Origin: an uncultured Crocinitomix sp.
GTDB lineage: Bacteria; Bacteroidota; Bacteroidia; Flavobacteriales_D; Crocinitomicaceae
Direction of reading: 5' to 3'
Assembly (NCBI GenBank): GCA_905478225.1
Contig: CAJQHR010000044.1
Span: 1 to 57,078, forward strand
DNA: 57,078 bases
The number at the start of each line of letters is the position of its first letter. Position 1 is the stretch's first letter. Below the pieces are notes generated by a model that was given only the letters and a program-made list of their open reading frames with translations, ran no database searches and was not told the origin of the DNA. Positions 25,512-34,782 of the stretch are shown in pieces. A program made the position numbers and the translations under genes.

Positions 25512-27641
25512 ATGAGCAAGAAGAAGACTAAAAGCAAACAAAAATTTAATAAACAATTACGACAAGATATTCTTGCAATTTTTATTGAGAACCCAAAGAC
25601 CGGACTAAATTATAAACAAGTTTGTGGTTTTCTGGAGATCCGAGATAAGGCGCTAAGAAAACTAGTGTTTGAAGTATTAGCAGAATTAAGTAATCAAGGA
25701 ATACTCAAAGAAACCGAGCGGGGTAAATTCAAAATGAGTCAGAACCGCCATGTAATTACGGGCAAACTAGATATTGCCAAACGTGGTGTAGGTTATATCA
25801 TAACAGATGAATTGGAAGACGATTTAGTGGTTCCAACTAAATTTATGAGCCAAGTGGTTCATGGAGATACGGTTCGCGCGGAAGTGCTTCCTTCAAAGGG
25901 TGGAAGAAAGTCTGAAGGGCGAATTGTTGAGGTGATTGATAGAGATGAACGACGATTCGTAGGAACTATAGATATCCAAAGGAAGTATGCTTTCTTAAGC
26001 CCTGATGATCCAAAAATTAGTGTAGATATTTTCATACCAAAAGGCAAAACAAAAAATGCCGAAACTGGAGACAAAGTAATCGGGAAAATTACGGACTGGC
26101 CGAGTTCGGCTAAAAATCCTGTTGGTGAAATAACACAGGTACTTGGTTCAACCGAATCTAATGACGTGCAAATGATGTCAATTTTAGCAGCATCTGGAAT
26201 AAATATGTCTTTTCCAGATGAGGTTACGAATGAGTCAAATCAAGTAAATATTACACTTGATCCTCAAGAAATTGGTAAACGCACTGACTTTCGAGATGTT
26301 TTAACCTTCACGATTGACCCTGTTGATGCGAAGGATTTTGATGATGCCATTTCGGCAGAACTTTTAGAAAATGGAAATGTAAAATTGGGCGTGCATATTG
26401 CAGATGTTGCACATTATGTGAAGCCTGGTAGTGCACTCGATAAAGAGGCCATTGAACGTGGAAATTCGGTTTATTTAGTTGATCGGGTTATTCCAATGTT
26501 GCCGGAACATCTTTCAAACGGTGTCTGTTCTTTACGACCGAATGAAGAAAAGTTTACTTTTTCTGCCGTTTTTGAATTAACAAAAGAGGCTGAGGTAGTG
26601 AATGAATGGTTTGGTAAAACAGTGATTTGTTCTGACCGAAGGTTTACTTATGAAGAGGCGCAAGATGTAATTGAAACGGGTAAAGGAGATCATGCAGAAG
26701 AGATTCTTATTATTGATAAAATTGCTAAAAAATTACGTCATGATCGACTTTCAAAAGGAGGGCTTGAGATTGTAAGTTCTGAAATTCGGTTTGAGTTGGA
26801 TGATATTGGCACGCCCATTGCTGTTTATAAAAAAACAAGTAAAGACGCCAATAAATTAATTGAGGAATATATGCTTTTGGCAAATAAAAGCGTAGGTTGT
26901 TTTGTTGGTAACACAAAACGGAAAACAAAAATTCCGCTGATTTATAGAGTGCATGATAAACCTGACCGTGAAAAAGTGGAGCAATTTCGCGTATTCGTTT
27001 CAAAATTTGGGCAAGATTTTTCCTTTAAAAATGACCGCGATATTTCATTAAAAATGAACACTCTTTTTGCTGAGATGAAAGATGATGGGAATTTTAATAT
27101 GATTCAACAGATGGCGATAAAATCAATGGCCAAGGCAATATATGATACGGAAAACATAGGTCATTACGGACTAGGATTTGAATATTATGCCCACTTTACA
27201 TCACCCATTCGGCGTTATGCTGATTTAATGGTCCACCGTATTTTACATAATGTGCTCCGAAAAGAATCTATGCGTTTTTCAGGATTAGATGAAATGGCAG
27301 ATCATATCTCTAAGACAGAGCGCCGTGCTGTAGATGCCGAAAGAGCGTCTAAGAAATATTTCCAGGCGCAATATTTAAAAGATAAAATTGGAGAAAGATT
27401 CCGCGGTTTTGTCACTGGAATTACTGAGTGGGGAATGTATGTTGAAATGTATGAAAACCACTGCGAAGGAATGATTCCACTTAAAAGCATGAGACATGAC
27501 CGCTTCGTTTTTGATGAAAAAGAGTACGTGATTATTGGTCAACGAACAGGAGAATCATATACCGTTGGTGATAATGTTGATGTTATTCTTTCGCGCGTAA
27601 GCTTAGTCAAGAAACAAATAGATCTTGAACTAGTGGATTAA
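25512..27641 (+). CDS. rnr: Ribonuclease R
   Basis: This is a processive 3'-5' exoribonuclease of the RNB family (709 residues) that degrades structured RNA and takes part in rRNA and tmRNA quality control. An N-terminal helix-turn-helix (residues 20-75) and cold-shock domains come first. The RNB catalytic signature DPVDAKDFDDAI is at 269-280, followed by RRYADLMVHR and a C-terminal S1 domain (FVTGITEWGMYVE). The usual lysine-rich C-terminal tail is missing, which is ordinary in this phylum. ATG 25512 gives a Lys-rich start. Confidence 0.97.
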   Translation: MSKKKTKSKQKFNKQLRQDILAIFIENPKTGLNYKQVCGFLEIRDKALRKLVFEVLAELSNQGILKETERGKFKMSQNRHVITGKLDIAKRGVGYIITDELEDDLVVPTKFMSQVVHGDTVRAEVLPSKGGRKSEGRIVEVIDRDERRFVGTIDIQRKYAFLSPDDPKISVDIFIPKGKTKNAETGDKVIGKITDWPSSAKNPVGEITQVLGSTESNDVQMMSILAASGINMSFPDEVTNESNQVNITLDPQEIGKRTDFRDVLTFTIDPVDAKDFDDAISAELLENGNVKLGVHIADVAHYVKPGSALDKEAIERGNSVYLVDRVIPMLPEHLSNGVCSLRPNEEKFTFSAVFELTKEAEVVNEWFGKTVICSDRRFTYEEAQDVIETGKGDHAEEILIIDKIAKKLRHDRLSKGGLEIVSSEIRFELDDIGTPIAVYKKTSKDANKLIEEYMLLANKSVGCFVGNTKRKTKIPLIYRVHDKPDREKVEQFRVFVSKFGQDFSFKNDRDISLKMNTLFAEMKDDGNFNMIQQMAIKSMAKAIYDTENIGHYGLGFEYYAHFTSPIRRYADLMVHRILHNVLRKESMRFSGLDEMADHISKTERRAVDAERASKKYFQAQYLKDKIGERFRGFVTGITEWGMYVEMYENHCEGMIPLKSMRHDRFVFDEKEYVIIGQRTGESYTVGDNVDVILSRVSLVKKQIDLELVD

Positions 27642-27647
27642 ACGGGC

Positions 27648-28349
27648 CTAGTCTTTTTTCTTTTTAAACAATTTTGATGGCAAAGAATAGTTGTATTGAA
27701 TCACGTAATTATGCGTGATGTTTTGTTGGTTACCGTGATCTAATTCGTAAATATACTTGATCCCAAGCTCATGTCTTTTAGGCAAATCAAAATCAAGCCC
27801 AACGTAAATTCTATAAGCGTCTAAGCCGTTAACTCCTGCCGGTTGTATAGACTTAAATAATTCATAACCAACAAATGGCATTACACGTTTAAAATCCGAG
27901 TTCTTATACTTTAAATCAAATTTCCAACGGAACGTACTGCGGATGTTTGGATAGATCACGTCGTTGATGACACCCACTCTATCAAAAGCCAATTGATAAC
28001 GTGCTCTTGTTTTAAAACGCAAGCCTGTTTTCGCAATTTTATGCGTATAATCGGCGTTTAGACAAATTCTATTTTCTCCTGCAAAATAACCCTCTCTATC
28101 TTTACGTGAATAACGATAGCTCGTGCCTATTGATAGGTTTTTGACCAATTCATAATCAACCGAAAGTTCGTTATAATACGTTCGTAAAGTCGAAGCGTTC
28201 TTATAGAATCGGGCTTGTGTTTCATATTTCAATGAGACCTTGTCGCCTATATTTGCCTTGAGGCCCAAACCAGTCCATAATTGCGCATCTTGATTTTGGC
28301 TAAAGCCAAATATGCTAATGAACAAAGTACTTAAGAGTAAACGTCTCAT
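27648..28349 (-). CDS. DUF2490 outer-membrane barrel protein
   Basis: This 233-residue protein has a signal peptide (LLLSTLFISIFGFSQ) and a chain of amphipathic beta strands, including DAQLWTGLGLKANIGDK, YYNELSVDYEL and GTSYRYSRK. This is the pattern of DUF2490, predicted to be a small beta-barrel. The function is unknown. It overlaps the lipoprotein gene by one base, so the two form a unit. It converges on rnr with a 6-base gap. Confidence 0.8.
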   Translation of the reverse strand: MRRLLLSTLFISIFGFSQNQDAQLWTGLGLKANIGDKVSLKYETQARFYKNASTLRTYYNELSVDYELVKNLSIGTSYRYSRKDREGYFAGENRICLNADYTHKIAKTGLRFKTRARYQLAFDRVGVINDVIYPNIRSTFRWKFDLKYKNSDFKRVMPFVGYELFKSIQPAGVNGLDAYRIYVGLDFDLPKRHELGIKYIYELDHGNQQNITHNYVIQYNYSLPSKLFKKKKD

Positions 28350-28744
28350 TAATTAAGTATTATAAGGTTCTCAACTCCAACAGTTTGATTTTTTTCTGTA
28401 ATTTCTACTGTTGATGATCTAACTTCTAATCCACCAGCACAAACAGCGCATTCAGAATAAACGAATACGGTATATTTTCCAGGGGTTAAATAATCAAATC
28501 TATAACTTCCATCAAAACTAGTTTTGAAATTATCGCTATATGTTTGTGTATCTTCTCCGTAAATGATAAATACATCAATGTCCATTGCGTTGTACTGAAC
28601 AGAGGTTGTATCTCCGGATCCATTCACGTCAAACATGACAACTTTACCAGTAATTGATGAAGCACCTCCTTCACCTGGCTCTTTATTACAAGCGGTAATT
28701 AATAGAATTGAACAAGCGGTGGCAAAAAGAATAAGTGATTTCAT
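28349..28744 (-). CDS. Lipoprotein with a carboxypeptidase-regulatory-like fold
   Basis: This 131-residue protein has a lipobox (LLITAC, Cys about residue 19), so it is predicted to be lipid-anchored. The mature part reads as one beta-sandwich: SSITGKVVMFDVNG, then FDGSYRFDYLTPGKYTVFVY, resembling CarboxypepD_reg/SdrD-B-like modules. It contains a CAVC pair. It is translated just ahead of the DUF2490 gene, and the two may form one envelope complex. Confidence 0.7.
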   Translation of the reverse strand: MKSLILFATACSILLITACNKEPGEGGASSITGKVVMFDVNGSGDTTSVQYNAMDIDVFIIYGEDTQTYSDNFKTSFDGSYRFDYLTPGKYTVFVYSECAVCAGGLEVRSSTVEITEKNQTVGVENLIILN

Positions 28745-28846
28745 TTGTTTTTTTTTCGTTGACGTGAAATTAATGATAAATTAATAATTTGCTAACATTT
28801 GACTAAGTTTTGCAACTATGGTTTAGTACTCTTACGTTAATAAGCG

Positions 28847-28854
28847 TATTTTTG
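28847..28854 (+). promoter_or_regulatory. Candidate -7 element of the small membrane protein gene
   Basis: TATTTTTG fits TAnnTTTG and ends 28 bases before ATG 28883. No good -33 element is visible. Confidence 0.3.
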
Positions 28855-28882
28855 ATACAAATCAAACCAATTTTTCCCTTAA

Positions 28883-29089
28883 ATGGAAACGGAATCAGAA
28901 GAGAAAACAACCGTAGACTTTAAGAAATTCAAAGGGCATCACCGTAAATTTCCTTGGGCGCTTATTATTCGAGTTTTTGTTGCATTAGTGAGTATTGCCA
29001 TTATCTTTTTTTTGGTTCAATATTTAGATGATGTGCGCAAAAAGCAACAGGAGGAAAAACCTGAATTTGAAATAGAGTATGAGTTTTAG
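28883..29089 (+). CDS. Small single-pass membrane protein
   Basis: This 68-residue protein has a charged N-terminus, one membrane helix (WALIIRVFVALVSIAIIFFL, residues 33-52) and an acidic/basic C-terminal tail. I do not recognise a family. The gene has its own upstream region, and its TAG stop overlaps the stop of the convergent gene by 4 bases. Confidence 0.55.
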   Translation: METESEEKTTVDFKKFKGHHRKFPWALIIRVFVALVSIAIIFFLVQYLDDVRKKQQEEKPEFEIEYEF

Positions 29090-29424
29090 TATTGCACTTG
29101 TACCGTGCCTTGATACTTTCCAACTTCACCATCTTCGGTCGTTAACTCTACAACTATAAAGTAAGTGCCGGCTGTAACTTTCACACCTGCATGAGTATAT
29201 CCGTCCCATGTTCCATTAATTCCGAAATAGCGGTAAATTATTTCTCCGTATCGATTTAAAATGGTGCAAGAAAGGGTGTCATATCCCACTGCGCGAATTG
29301 AAAACACATCATTTTGTCCATCACCATTTGGAGTAAAGATGTTAGGCACACCTACCGTGTTTTGAGCATAGCTGCCCAATGAAATAAACAAGATGAATGT
29401 TAATATGAATTTATAAATTTTCAT
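29086..29424 (-). CDS. Exported protein consisting mainly of a CHU_C sorting domain
   Basis: This 112-residue protein has a signal peptide (FILTFILFISLGSYAQ) directly followed by a gliding-motility-associated C-terminal domain: VPNIFTPNGDGQNDVF, the ILNRYGEIIY strand, GTWDGY, AGTYFIVVEL and a final VQVQY. In other proteins this domain is the type B signal of the T9SS and sits at the end of a large passenger. Here there is no passenger. It may be a remnant, a small secreted subunit or a decoy; I cannot tell. The S9 peptidase gene lies 47 bases upstream on the same strand. Confidence 0.85.
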   Translation of the reverse strand: MKIYKFILTFILFISLGSYAQNTVGVPNIFTPNGDGQNDVFSIRAVGYDTLSCTILNRYGEIIYRYFGINGTWDGYTHAGVKVTAGTYFIVVELTTEDGEVGKYQGTVQVQY

Positions 29425-29471
29425 TCGTAACCTCTAAGATATTAAAAATACGGCTGGTAGACGCTAAAACA

Positions 29472-32279
29472 CTAGTCTTTTTTCAGCTCTAAACCATAAT
29501 TTATACCCTTATCAGTTGCCGGAACTCCTTGGCCCATCCATGAAGGAATATCTGCACCAAGTAGATAATAGTCAAAAAACTGTCTCATACGGATGCTTAA
29601 ATCTTTTCTGTTAGCCGTTTTCATAAGGTTGTGTTGGTCGCCATTATAGTTCAATAACCATACGGGTTGATTCAATCTGCGCAGCCCCATATACAATTCA
29701 ATTCCTTGATACCATGGTACTGCACCGTCTCCATCATTATGCATAATTAACAAAGGCGTTTGCACGTTTGGTAAACCAAAAATCGGAGAGTTTTCAATAT
29801 AGAGTTCAGGGTTTTCCCAAATGGTAGCGCCTATTCGGCTTTGTGTCCGCTCATATTGGAACATTCGACTTAATCCTGAGCCCCAGCGAACCCCCCCATA
29901 AGCAGAGAACATATTACTCACAGGTGCGCCAGCCATGGCTGCTTTATATTTATTGGTCATTGTTACCAATTGGGCGGTTTGGTACCCGCCCCAACTTTGA
30001 CCTTGCAGTCCCATTCGTGTGCTGTCAATCCAACTGTGTTTTCGGCTTAAATAATCGGTGCCGCTTACGATACAATCATAGGCAGATTGCGCTGGGTGAC
30101 CAGCGGTATATTCAATGTCCGGAATAAATATAATGTATCCATTACTTACATATTCTGTTGGGTAAACAATGGACGCTGTTGGTTTAGGGGTGTAATGTGT
30201 ATGAATTGTTTGGGTGTAGTTTTCATAAAAGTAGGCGATCATTGGGTATGATTTTGTTGAATCAAAATCTTCGGGTTTATATAGCAATCCTCTTAGTTCT
30301 CTGCCCTCAAAAGAAGTCCATTCAACCATCTCTACGGTGCCCCAATTATATTCCTCTTGTTGTGGATTAACTGTGGTTAATTTTTTAGGTGTTGCAAAGT
30401 CAATCGAGGCGCTTTCTAATTCAGGATAGTCCGTAAAATTCATTCTTCTGAACAAGATTTGATTTGATTCCTTGGCTTTAGATAAAAATGTAAAACGGTG
30501 GTTGGTCGTAATTAATTCAGTAAACTCAGGTGTGCCATTGGTAGTGAAAACGTTGTAATAAGTTTCGTTTTTGGTTTCAAAGTTTATGCTTTTTATCAGA
30601 TTTTCAGATATGGTTGTATAAGTGCTGTCCTTATCTAATCGAGAGTAGCGGTATTTATTTGCCCCGTCGGCACCGCGGTTGTTGGAAACGCTAAAAGTTT
30701 TAGTAGGATCCGAGGGGCATAAGGCCCAAATATCATTTCTTGAATTAACCAGAAAGTACTCAACACCGTTAATTTTTGTCCAGCCGTTCGACCCTTCTGA
30801 ATTTGGAATGTGGGGACTCCCATTTATGTCAGAAGCGAAGAGATCATCTATGTTAGCAGTTAAGTTCTTATCAATATTTTCATTAAGAATTTTCATATTC
30901 CAAGTTGAATCTGGTCCATTATACCAAACATAATATGCCCCTGAAGGGGAAAGGCTCGTGGCATAAGCCTGCCCATTTTGAATGAGTGAACGTTCTCCTG
31001 TTTCTAAATTCGTTAAATACACGTCATTTTTCCAAGGGAATGCCCAAGTTGCAGATTTTTGATAAGGTTTTTGAGAATAAGAAAGCGCAAGCATGCTGTT
31101 TGAATGATCAACAGTTCGAAGTCGATTAATATCTTCATCTGCGACTTGTACAAGGTTTTTTGTTTCAAAGTGGTACACTGCTCTATAGTTCCTTTTATCG
31201 TCGCTTTTTCTCTGTTTTAGCTGTTGTGGCTGAATTCTTAGATCAAACCCACTCCAAACATCTACTTTTGCTTTTTCAGTCTCCAATAGTGTGTCTTCAG
31301 CTTCTTGAGTTACAATTGCATTGGTACCTACAAATAAGCGCTCTCCGTTTCTTGAAAAGTACGGATTACAGAATTCTGAAATGGTATAATTGTCAGGCAT
31401 ACCAGTCGTGTTTGAATCTATAATAACATTGGCCCTATCCATGCTGCTTTTCCAATAGCTTAATTCAAATGTTTTCCGCTTATTTGTATCCGAAGAGTTT
31501 AAAAAAACAAGTTGTTCATTTTCATAATCAAATGTGAGTTTTGTAATTTTTAGTTGATTTGAGAGCAGGGTATTGCTTTCCATTTTTGTTAAATCAAATG
31601 CGTGAATGCTCAACGTGTCTTCATCCCCTTTTAAGCTAGTGACATATATTAATTGGTCACCTTTTTCGCTTATTTCATAAACAGTCACACAGTTTATGGT
31701 GGCAGTTTGACCAGTGCTTGCATTAATTAAATGCAGTGTTTCTCCGCTTGTTTTAGTTTTTATCGCGCACTTTTTCTTTTTCTTATGCTTGCACTTTTTT
31801 TTGCTGCACTCTGGCCGTTCATCCTTTTGCGAAAGGTAAGCCAGCCAAACACCTTTTTTGGCGAGCTTATAGGATTTAATGTTTGGGATAAGTTCAAGTG
31901 AATCGGTTGCAGGATAATAAATAGCCAATGTATCTATTGGAAACTTATCGTCTTTGACTTTGTCTAGTTTGAGTGAGCGGATGGTATCTTTTTCTGGCTT
32001 AATTAAAAAGGTTACGAATGCTTCATCTTGACTGATTTGAGCAGCAGCACCTCTTTCAAAACTGCGTTTTTTAGTGCCATCAATGCATTCAATAAACAAA
32101 TTACCATCTCCCGCTAATGGGTTTATTTCATAGGTGATTAATTGGCCAGAGTTAGATTGACTAATAGCAGAAAGACTGTTCCATTCGTCGTAAACGGTAT
32201 GGTCAATTTTCTTTTTAGATTCTTGAGCGTATGTAAAAGTAGAGAGTAGTGTTAAAAGGGCAAGCGTAGTTTTTTTCAT
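29472..32279 (-). CDS. S9 family prolyl-oligopeptidase-like exopeptidase
   Basis: This is a 935-residue exported serine peptidase. A signal peptide (ALLTLLSTFTYAQ) is followed by a beta-propeller and an alpha/beta-hydrolase domain (about 650-935). The nucleophile is Ser762 in GQSWGGYQ, with acid Asp851 in NDGDGAVPW and His883 in GDQHNLM. Such enzymes release short peptides from oligopeptides outside the inner membrane. Residues 154-176 carry an odd Lys/Cys-rich stretch with ECSKKKCKHKKKKKC. The TonB-dependent receptor gene is 7 bases upstream, so cleavage and uptake of peptides may be coupled. Confidence 0.9.
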   Translation of the reverse strand: MKKTTLALLTLLSTFTYAQESKKKIDHTVYDEWNSLSAISQSNSGQLITYEINPLAGDGNLFIECIDGTKKRSFERGAAAQISQDEAFVTFLIKPEKDTIRSLKLDKVKDDKFPIDTLAIYYPATDSLELIPNIKSYKLAKKGVWLAYLSQKDERPECSKKKCKHKKKKKCAIKTKTSGETLHLINASTGQTATINCVTVYEISEKGDQLIYVTSLKGDEDTLSIHAFDLTKMESNTLLSNQLKITKLTFDYENEQLVFLNSSDTNKRKTFELSYWKSSMDRANVIIDSNTTGMPDNYTISEFCNPYFSRNGERLFVGTNAIVTQEAEDTLLETEKAKVDVWSGFDLRIQPQQLKQRKSDDKRNYRAVYHFETKNLVQVADEDINRLRTVDHSNSMLALSYSQKPYQKSATWAFPWKNDVYLTNLETGERSLIQNGQAYATSLSPSGAYYVWYNGPDSTWNMKILNENIDKNLTANIDDLFASDINGSPHIPNSEGSNGWTKINGVEYFLVNSRNDIWALCPSDPTKTFSVSNNRGADGANKYRYSRLDKDSTYTTISENLIKSINFETKNETYYNVFTTNGTPEFTELITTNHRFTFLSKAKESNQILFRRMNFTDYPELESASIDFATPKKLTTVNPQQEEYNWGTVEMVEWTSFEGRELRGLLYKPEDFDSTKSYPMIAYFYENYTQTIHTHYTPKPTASIVYPTEYVSNGYIIFIPDIEYTAGHPAQSAYDCIVSGTDYLSRKHSWIDSTRMGLQGQSWGGYQTAQLVTMTNKYKAAMAGAPVSNMFSAYGGVRWGSGLSRMFQYERTQSRIGATIWENPELYIENSPIFGLPNVQTPLLIMHNDGDGAVPWYQGIELYMGLRRLNQPVWLLNYNGDQHNLMKTANRKDLSIRMRQFFDYYLLGADIPSWMGQGVPATDKGINYGLELKKD

Positions 32280-32286
32280 GGTATAG

Positions 32287-34725
32287 TTAGTTGGGCTGTT
32301 TCGATTGATTTCCAGCTACTTTAAAGTCTATTTTATAATAGAATACGGGTAAAAAACCAAGTTGATAACGTTCTGCTGTTAAAGAAGGTGAATTAGGGGT
32401 GTAAGTGAGGGCAAGTATATTTTGTGTGTTTAATAAATTCACGAAATCTAAGCCAAACTCATGAGTTACTTTTTTGGCGTTATAGGTATAGTTTACCTTT
32501 GTGTCAAACCTGAAATAGTCTCTAAATCTTTTATCGTTATAACCTTCATCAAAATATATAATTTCTTTTAATGAATCGGTCATTGTGAGGTTAACATTTC
32601 CGTAACGCATTCCTCCAGCGTAGGTTACCTTCACACCAATAGCAAATGTGTTTTTTTTCTGTTTACCAATTTTAAATTCTTTCCCGGCTAAGCCATTAAA
32701 GATGTAGTTACCGTTAAAGTTTGTACTGCGTTGTACCCCATCACTTCCAACATACTGCGAGTTGTATAAGCTCGCCGTCGTCATAAAGAAAAAGCTGTTA
32801 TCAAAGTACTTTTGAATTGTTAATTCAACCCCCATGTTTGTTCCTGTTCCAGTATTTTCTAAGGTGTCTGGAAAGAAACGGGCAAAACCGCTTCCTTGAT
32901 TTAACAATGAGAATGATGAAGGGTCGGACTCAACAGGAACATTATAAAGTGATTGGTAGTAGAGCTCTGTTTTAAACAACATGGATTTTTTAAATTGAGT
33001 GGAATAACTCAAAACCGTATGAATACTTCTGGTAAAATCTATTCCTAAATTATGGGGTTCAGTATTACCAGCTAATTGATAGGCGTATATGTACAAAGGG
33101 TGAATTTGTGAGTGCATTCCTGCACCAATTGCAATTACGCTTTTTTCTGTTGCGGCGTATTTAAGCCCAAAACGGGGCTCAATAGGTGAGATGGAATTAC
33201 TCATTGTAAAATACTGACTGTGTATTCCAGTATTCATGGTCAATTTTTTATTGATTTTAAACTTCCATTGTATAAATGGTTGAACTAAAAACTCAGGGTT
33301 CGACTGTTTAGAATTCCAACGGTAATAATAATTAGAAATCGAATCTGTTATATCTGTGCGAATTGAGTCTACTAAATTGAAATGATAGGCGTCAATATTT
33401 ATTCCGTATTTGATTACGGTCTTTGAATTTATTTTTTGATTTATACTGGCGTAAGCTGATGCTGTGCCAATGTCAAATAAATATCCCATCATATTGAATG
33501 GATCGGCTTCATAGTTCCACTGGTTATCGGCATTTAATGAGCGCAAAATATAACGGTGATCAGTTAACTGTCCTTGTCTCGAATAAGAAAGGGATGTTTT
33601 TAGAAAGAGTTTTTTGCTGATTGATTTTTTATAAGTAATACCTCCTACGGCCATTTTCGAGCCGAAGTATTGATCTCGATCTTGCTCACCATAAGCGTCC
33701 TGTGCAGGTTCAACTTGGTCTGAGATTAGGATATCAATAGAGCTTGTTCCACCCATTCCCCATAAAGAGAGTTGCCCTCCTTTTTTCAACGGAAAGTTGA
33801 ATTTAAAAGCGCCGTCTCCATATGATGGAACAGCATCTGTACCATACTGTATGCCAACCTTATCCATTAAGGTAAGCGTTGAATAGCGCCCCATTACTAA
33901 GTAACTTGCCTTGGTTTTTTTAGATAAGGGGCCTTCAAATAAAACCTCAGTTCCTAAAAACCCGAATTGTCCTGTAAACTCGTGGTTTTGGTTGTTTCCA
34001 CTTCGCAATCTCAAGTCAAACACACCAGATGTACTATTTCCATATTCCGCGGGAAAGGCGCTCATGAAAAAGTCTGAATTATCTAAAAACTTATTATTTA
34101 AAATTGAAACGGGCCCACCAGTTGATCCTGCTACGGCAAAATGATTTGGATTTGGAATCGAAACTCCTTCAATTCTGTAAACAATGCCAAGGGGTGAATT
34201 TCCTCTAATCACTAAGTCATTTCTGGAATCATCTGTGCCTGTCGCTCCGGCATAATTAGCCATCATTCTGGCTGGGTCGCCCCTGCTTCCTGCATAACGA
34301 TTTGTTTCTTCTACCGAAAAAGATTGTGCACTAACGGTGGCCATTTTATTTAAAATCTCGCCCTTTTTTCTACCAGTTACAATCACTTCCTCTCCAGTTA
34401 TTCCTTCTTCTTCTATGTCAATGGTTAAAATAAGCTCTTTGCCAGATGTGAGGGTTACTGCCATTTCTCGGGTAGCATATCCCAAAGAGGTAATTTCTAA
34501 AATATGTTTACCAATTGGAACGTTGGCTAATGTAAAGTCTCCATTATCGTCGCAAACCGCACCATAAGTGGTAGAGGCGATGCTCGTAATTTTGATTTTG
34601 GAACCAACTAGTGCGTATTTGGATTCAGAGTCGACTACTTTCCCTCGAATGTTTTGCGTGATATCTTGCGCATGAGACGCACTTGAAAAGACGAGCAAAA
34701 GAGCAATCAGCCAAATAGATTTCAT
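32287..34725 (-). CDS. TonB-dependent outer-membrane receptor
   Basis: This 812-residue protein has a signal peptide, a CarboxypepD_reg-like N-terminal domain (about 24-105: IRGKVVDSESKYALVGSKI), and a TonB plug (SRNDLVIRGNSPLG, then IEGVSIPNPNHFAV). A 22-strand-type barrel with aromatic-rich strands fills the rest. It takes up a substrate through the outer membrane with energy from TonB-ExbBD. The substrate is unknown, but the S9 peptidase 7 bases downstream suggests peptides. It lies downstream of the PorP/SprF gene with a 57-base gap and may have its own promoter. Confidence 0.92.
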   Translation of the reverse strand: MKSIWLIALLLVFSSASHAQDITQNIRGKVVDSESKYALVGSKIKITSIASTTYGAVCDDNGDFTLANVPIGKHILEITSLGYATREMAVTLTSGKELILTIDIEEEGITGEEVIVTGRKKGEILNKMATVSAQSFSVEETNRYAGSRGDPARMMANYAGATGTDDSRNDLVIRGNSPLGIVYRIEGVSIPNPNHFAVAGSTGGPVSILNNKFLDNSDFFMSAFPAEYGNSTSGVFDLRLRSGNNQNHEFTGQFGFLGTEVLFEGPLSKKTKASYLVMGRYSTLTLMDKVGIQYGTDAVPSYGDGAFKFNFPLKKGGQLSLWGMGGTSSIDILISDQVEPAQDAYGEQDRDQYFGSKMAVGGITYKKSISKKLFLKTSLSYSRQGQLTDHRYILRSLNADNQWNYEADPFNMMGYLFDIGTASAYASINQKINSKTVIKYGINIDAYHFNLVDSIRTDITDSISNYYYRWNSKQSNPEFLVQPFIQWKFKINKKLTMNTGIHSQYFTMSNSISPIEPRFGLKYAATEKSVIAIGAGMHSQIHPLYIYAYQLAGNTEPHNLGIDFTRSIHTVLSYSTQFKKSMLFKTELYYQSLYNVPVESDPSSFSLLNQGSGFARFFPDTLENTGTGTNMGVELTIQKYFDNSFFFMTTASLYNSQYVGSDGVQRSTNFNGNYIFNGLAGKEFKIGKQKKNTFAIGVKVTYAGGMRYGNVNLTMTDSLKEIIYFDEGYNDKRFRDYFRFDTKVNYTYNAKKVTHEFGLDFVNLLNTQNILALTYTPNSPSLTAERYQLGFLPVFYYKIDFKVAGNQSKQPN

Positions 34726-34782
34726 AAAGGAAGGTTTAAATTATCCAAAGTGAATGTAAGGATTATAAACTGAAATCCTTAG

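Noticed and set aside
27628-27660. Terminator between rnr and the DUF2490 gene
   Set aside because: The stem is only five pairs (ACTAG/CTAGT) with a 14-base loop, too weak to list.
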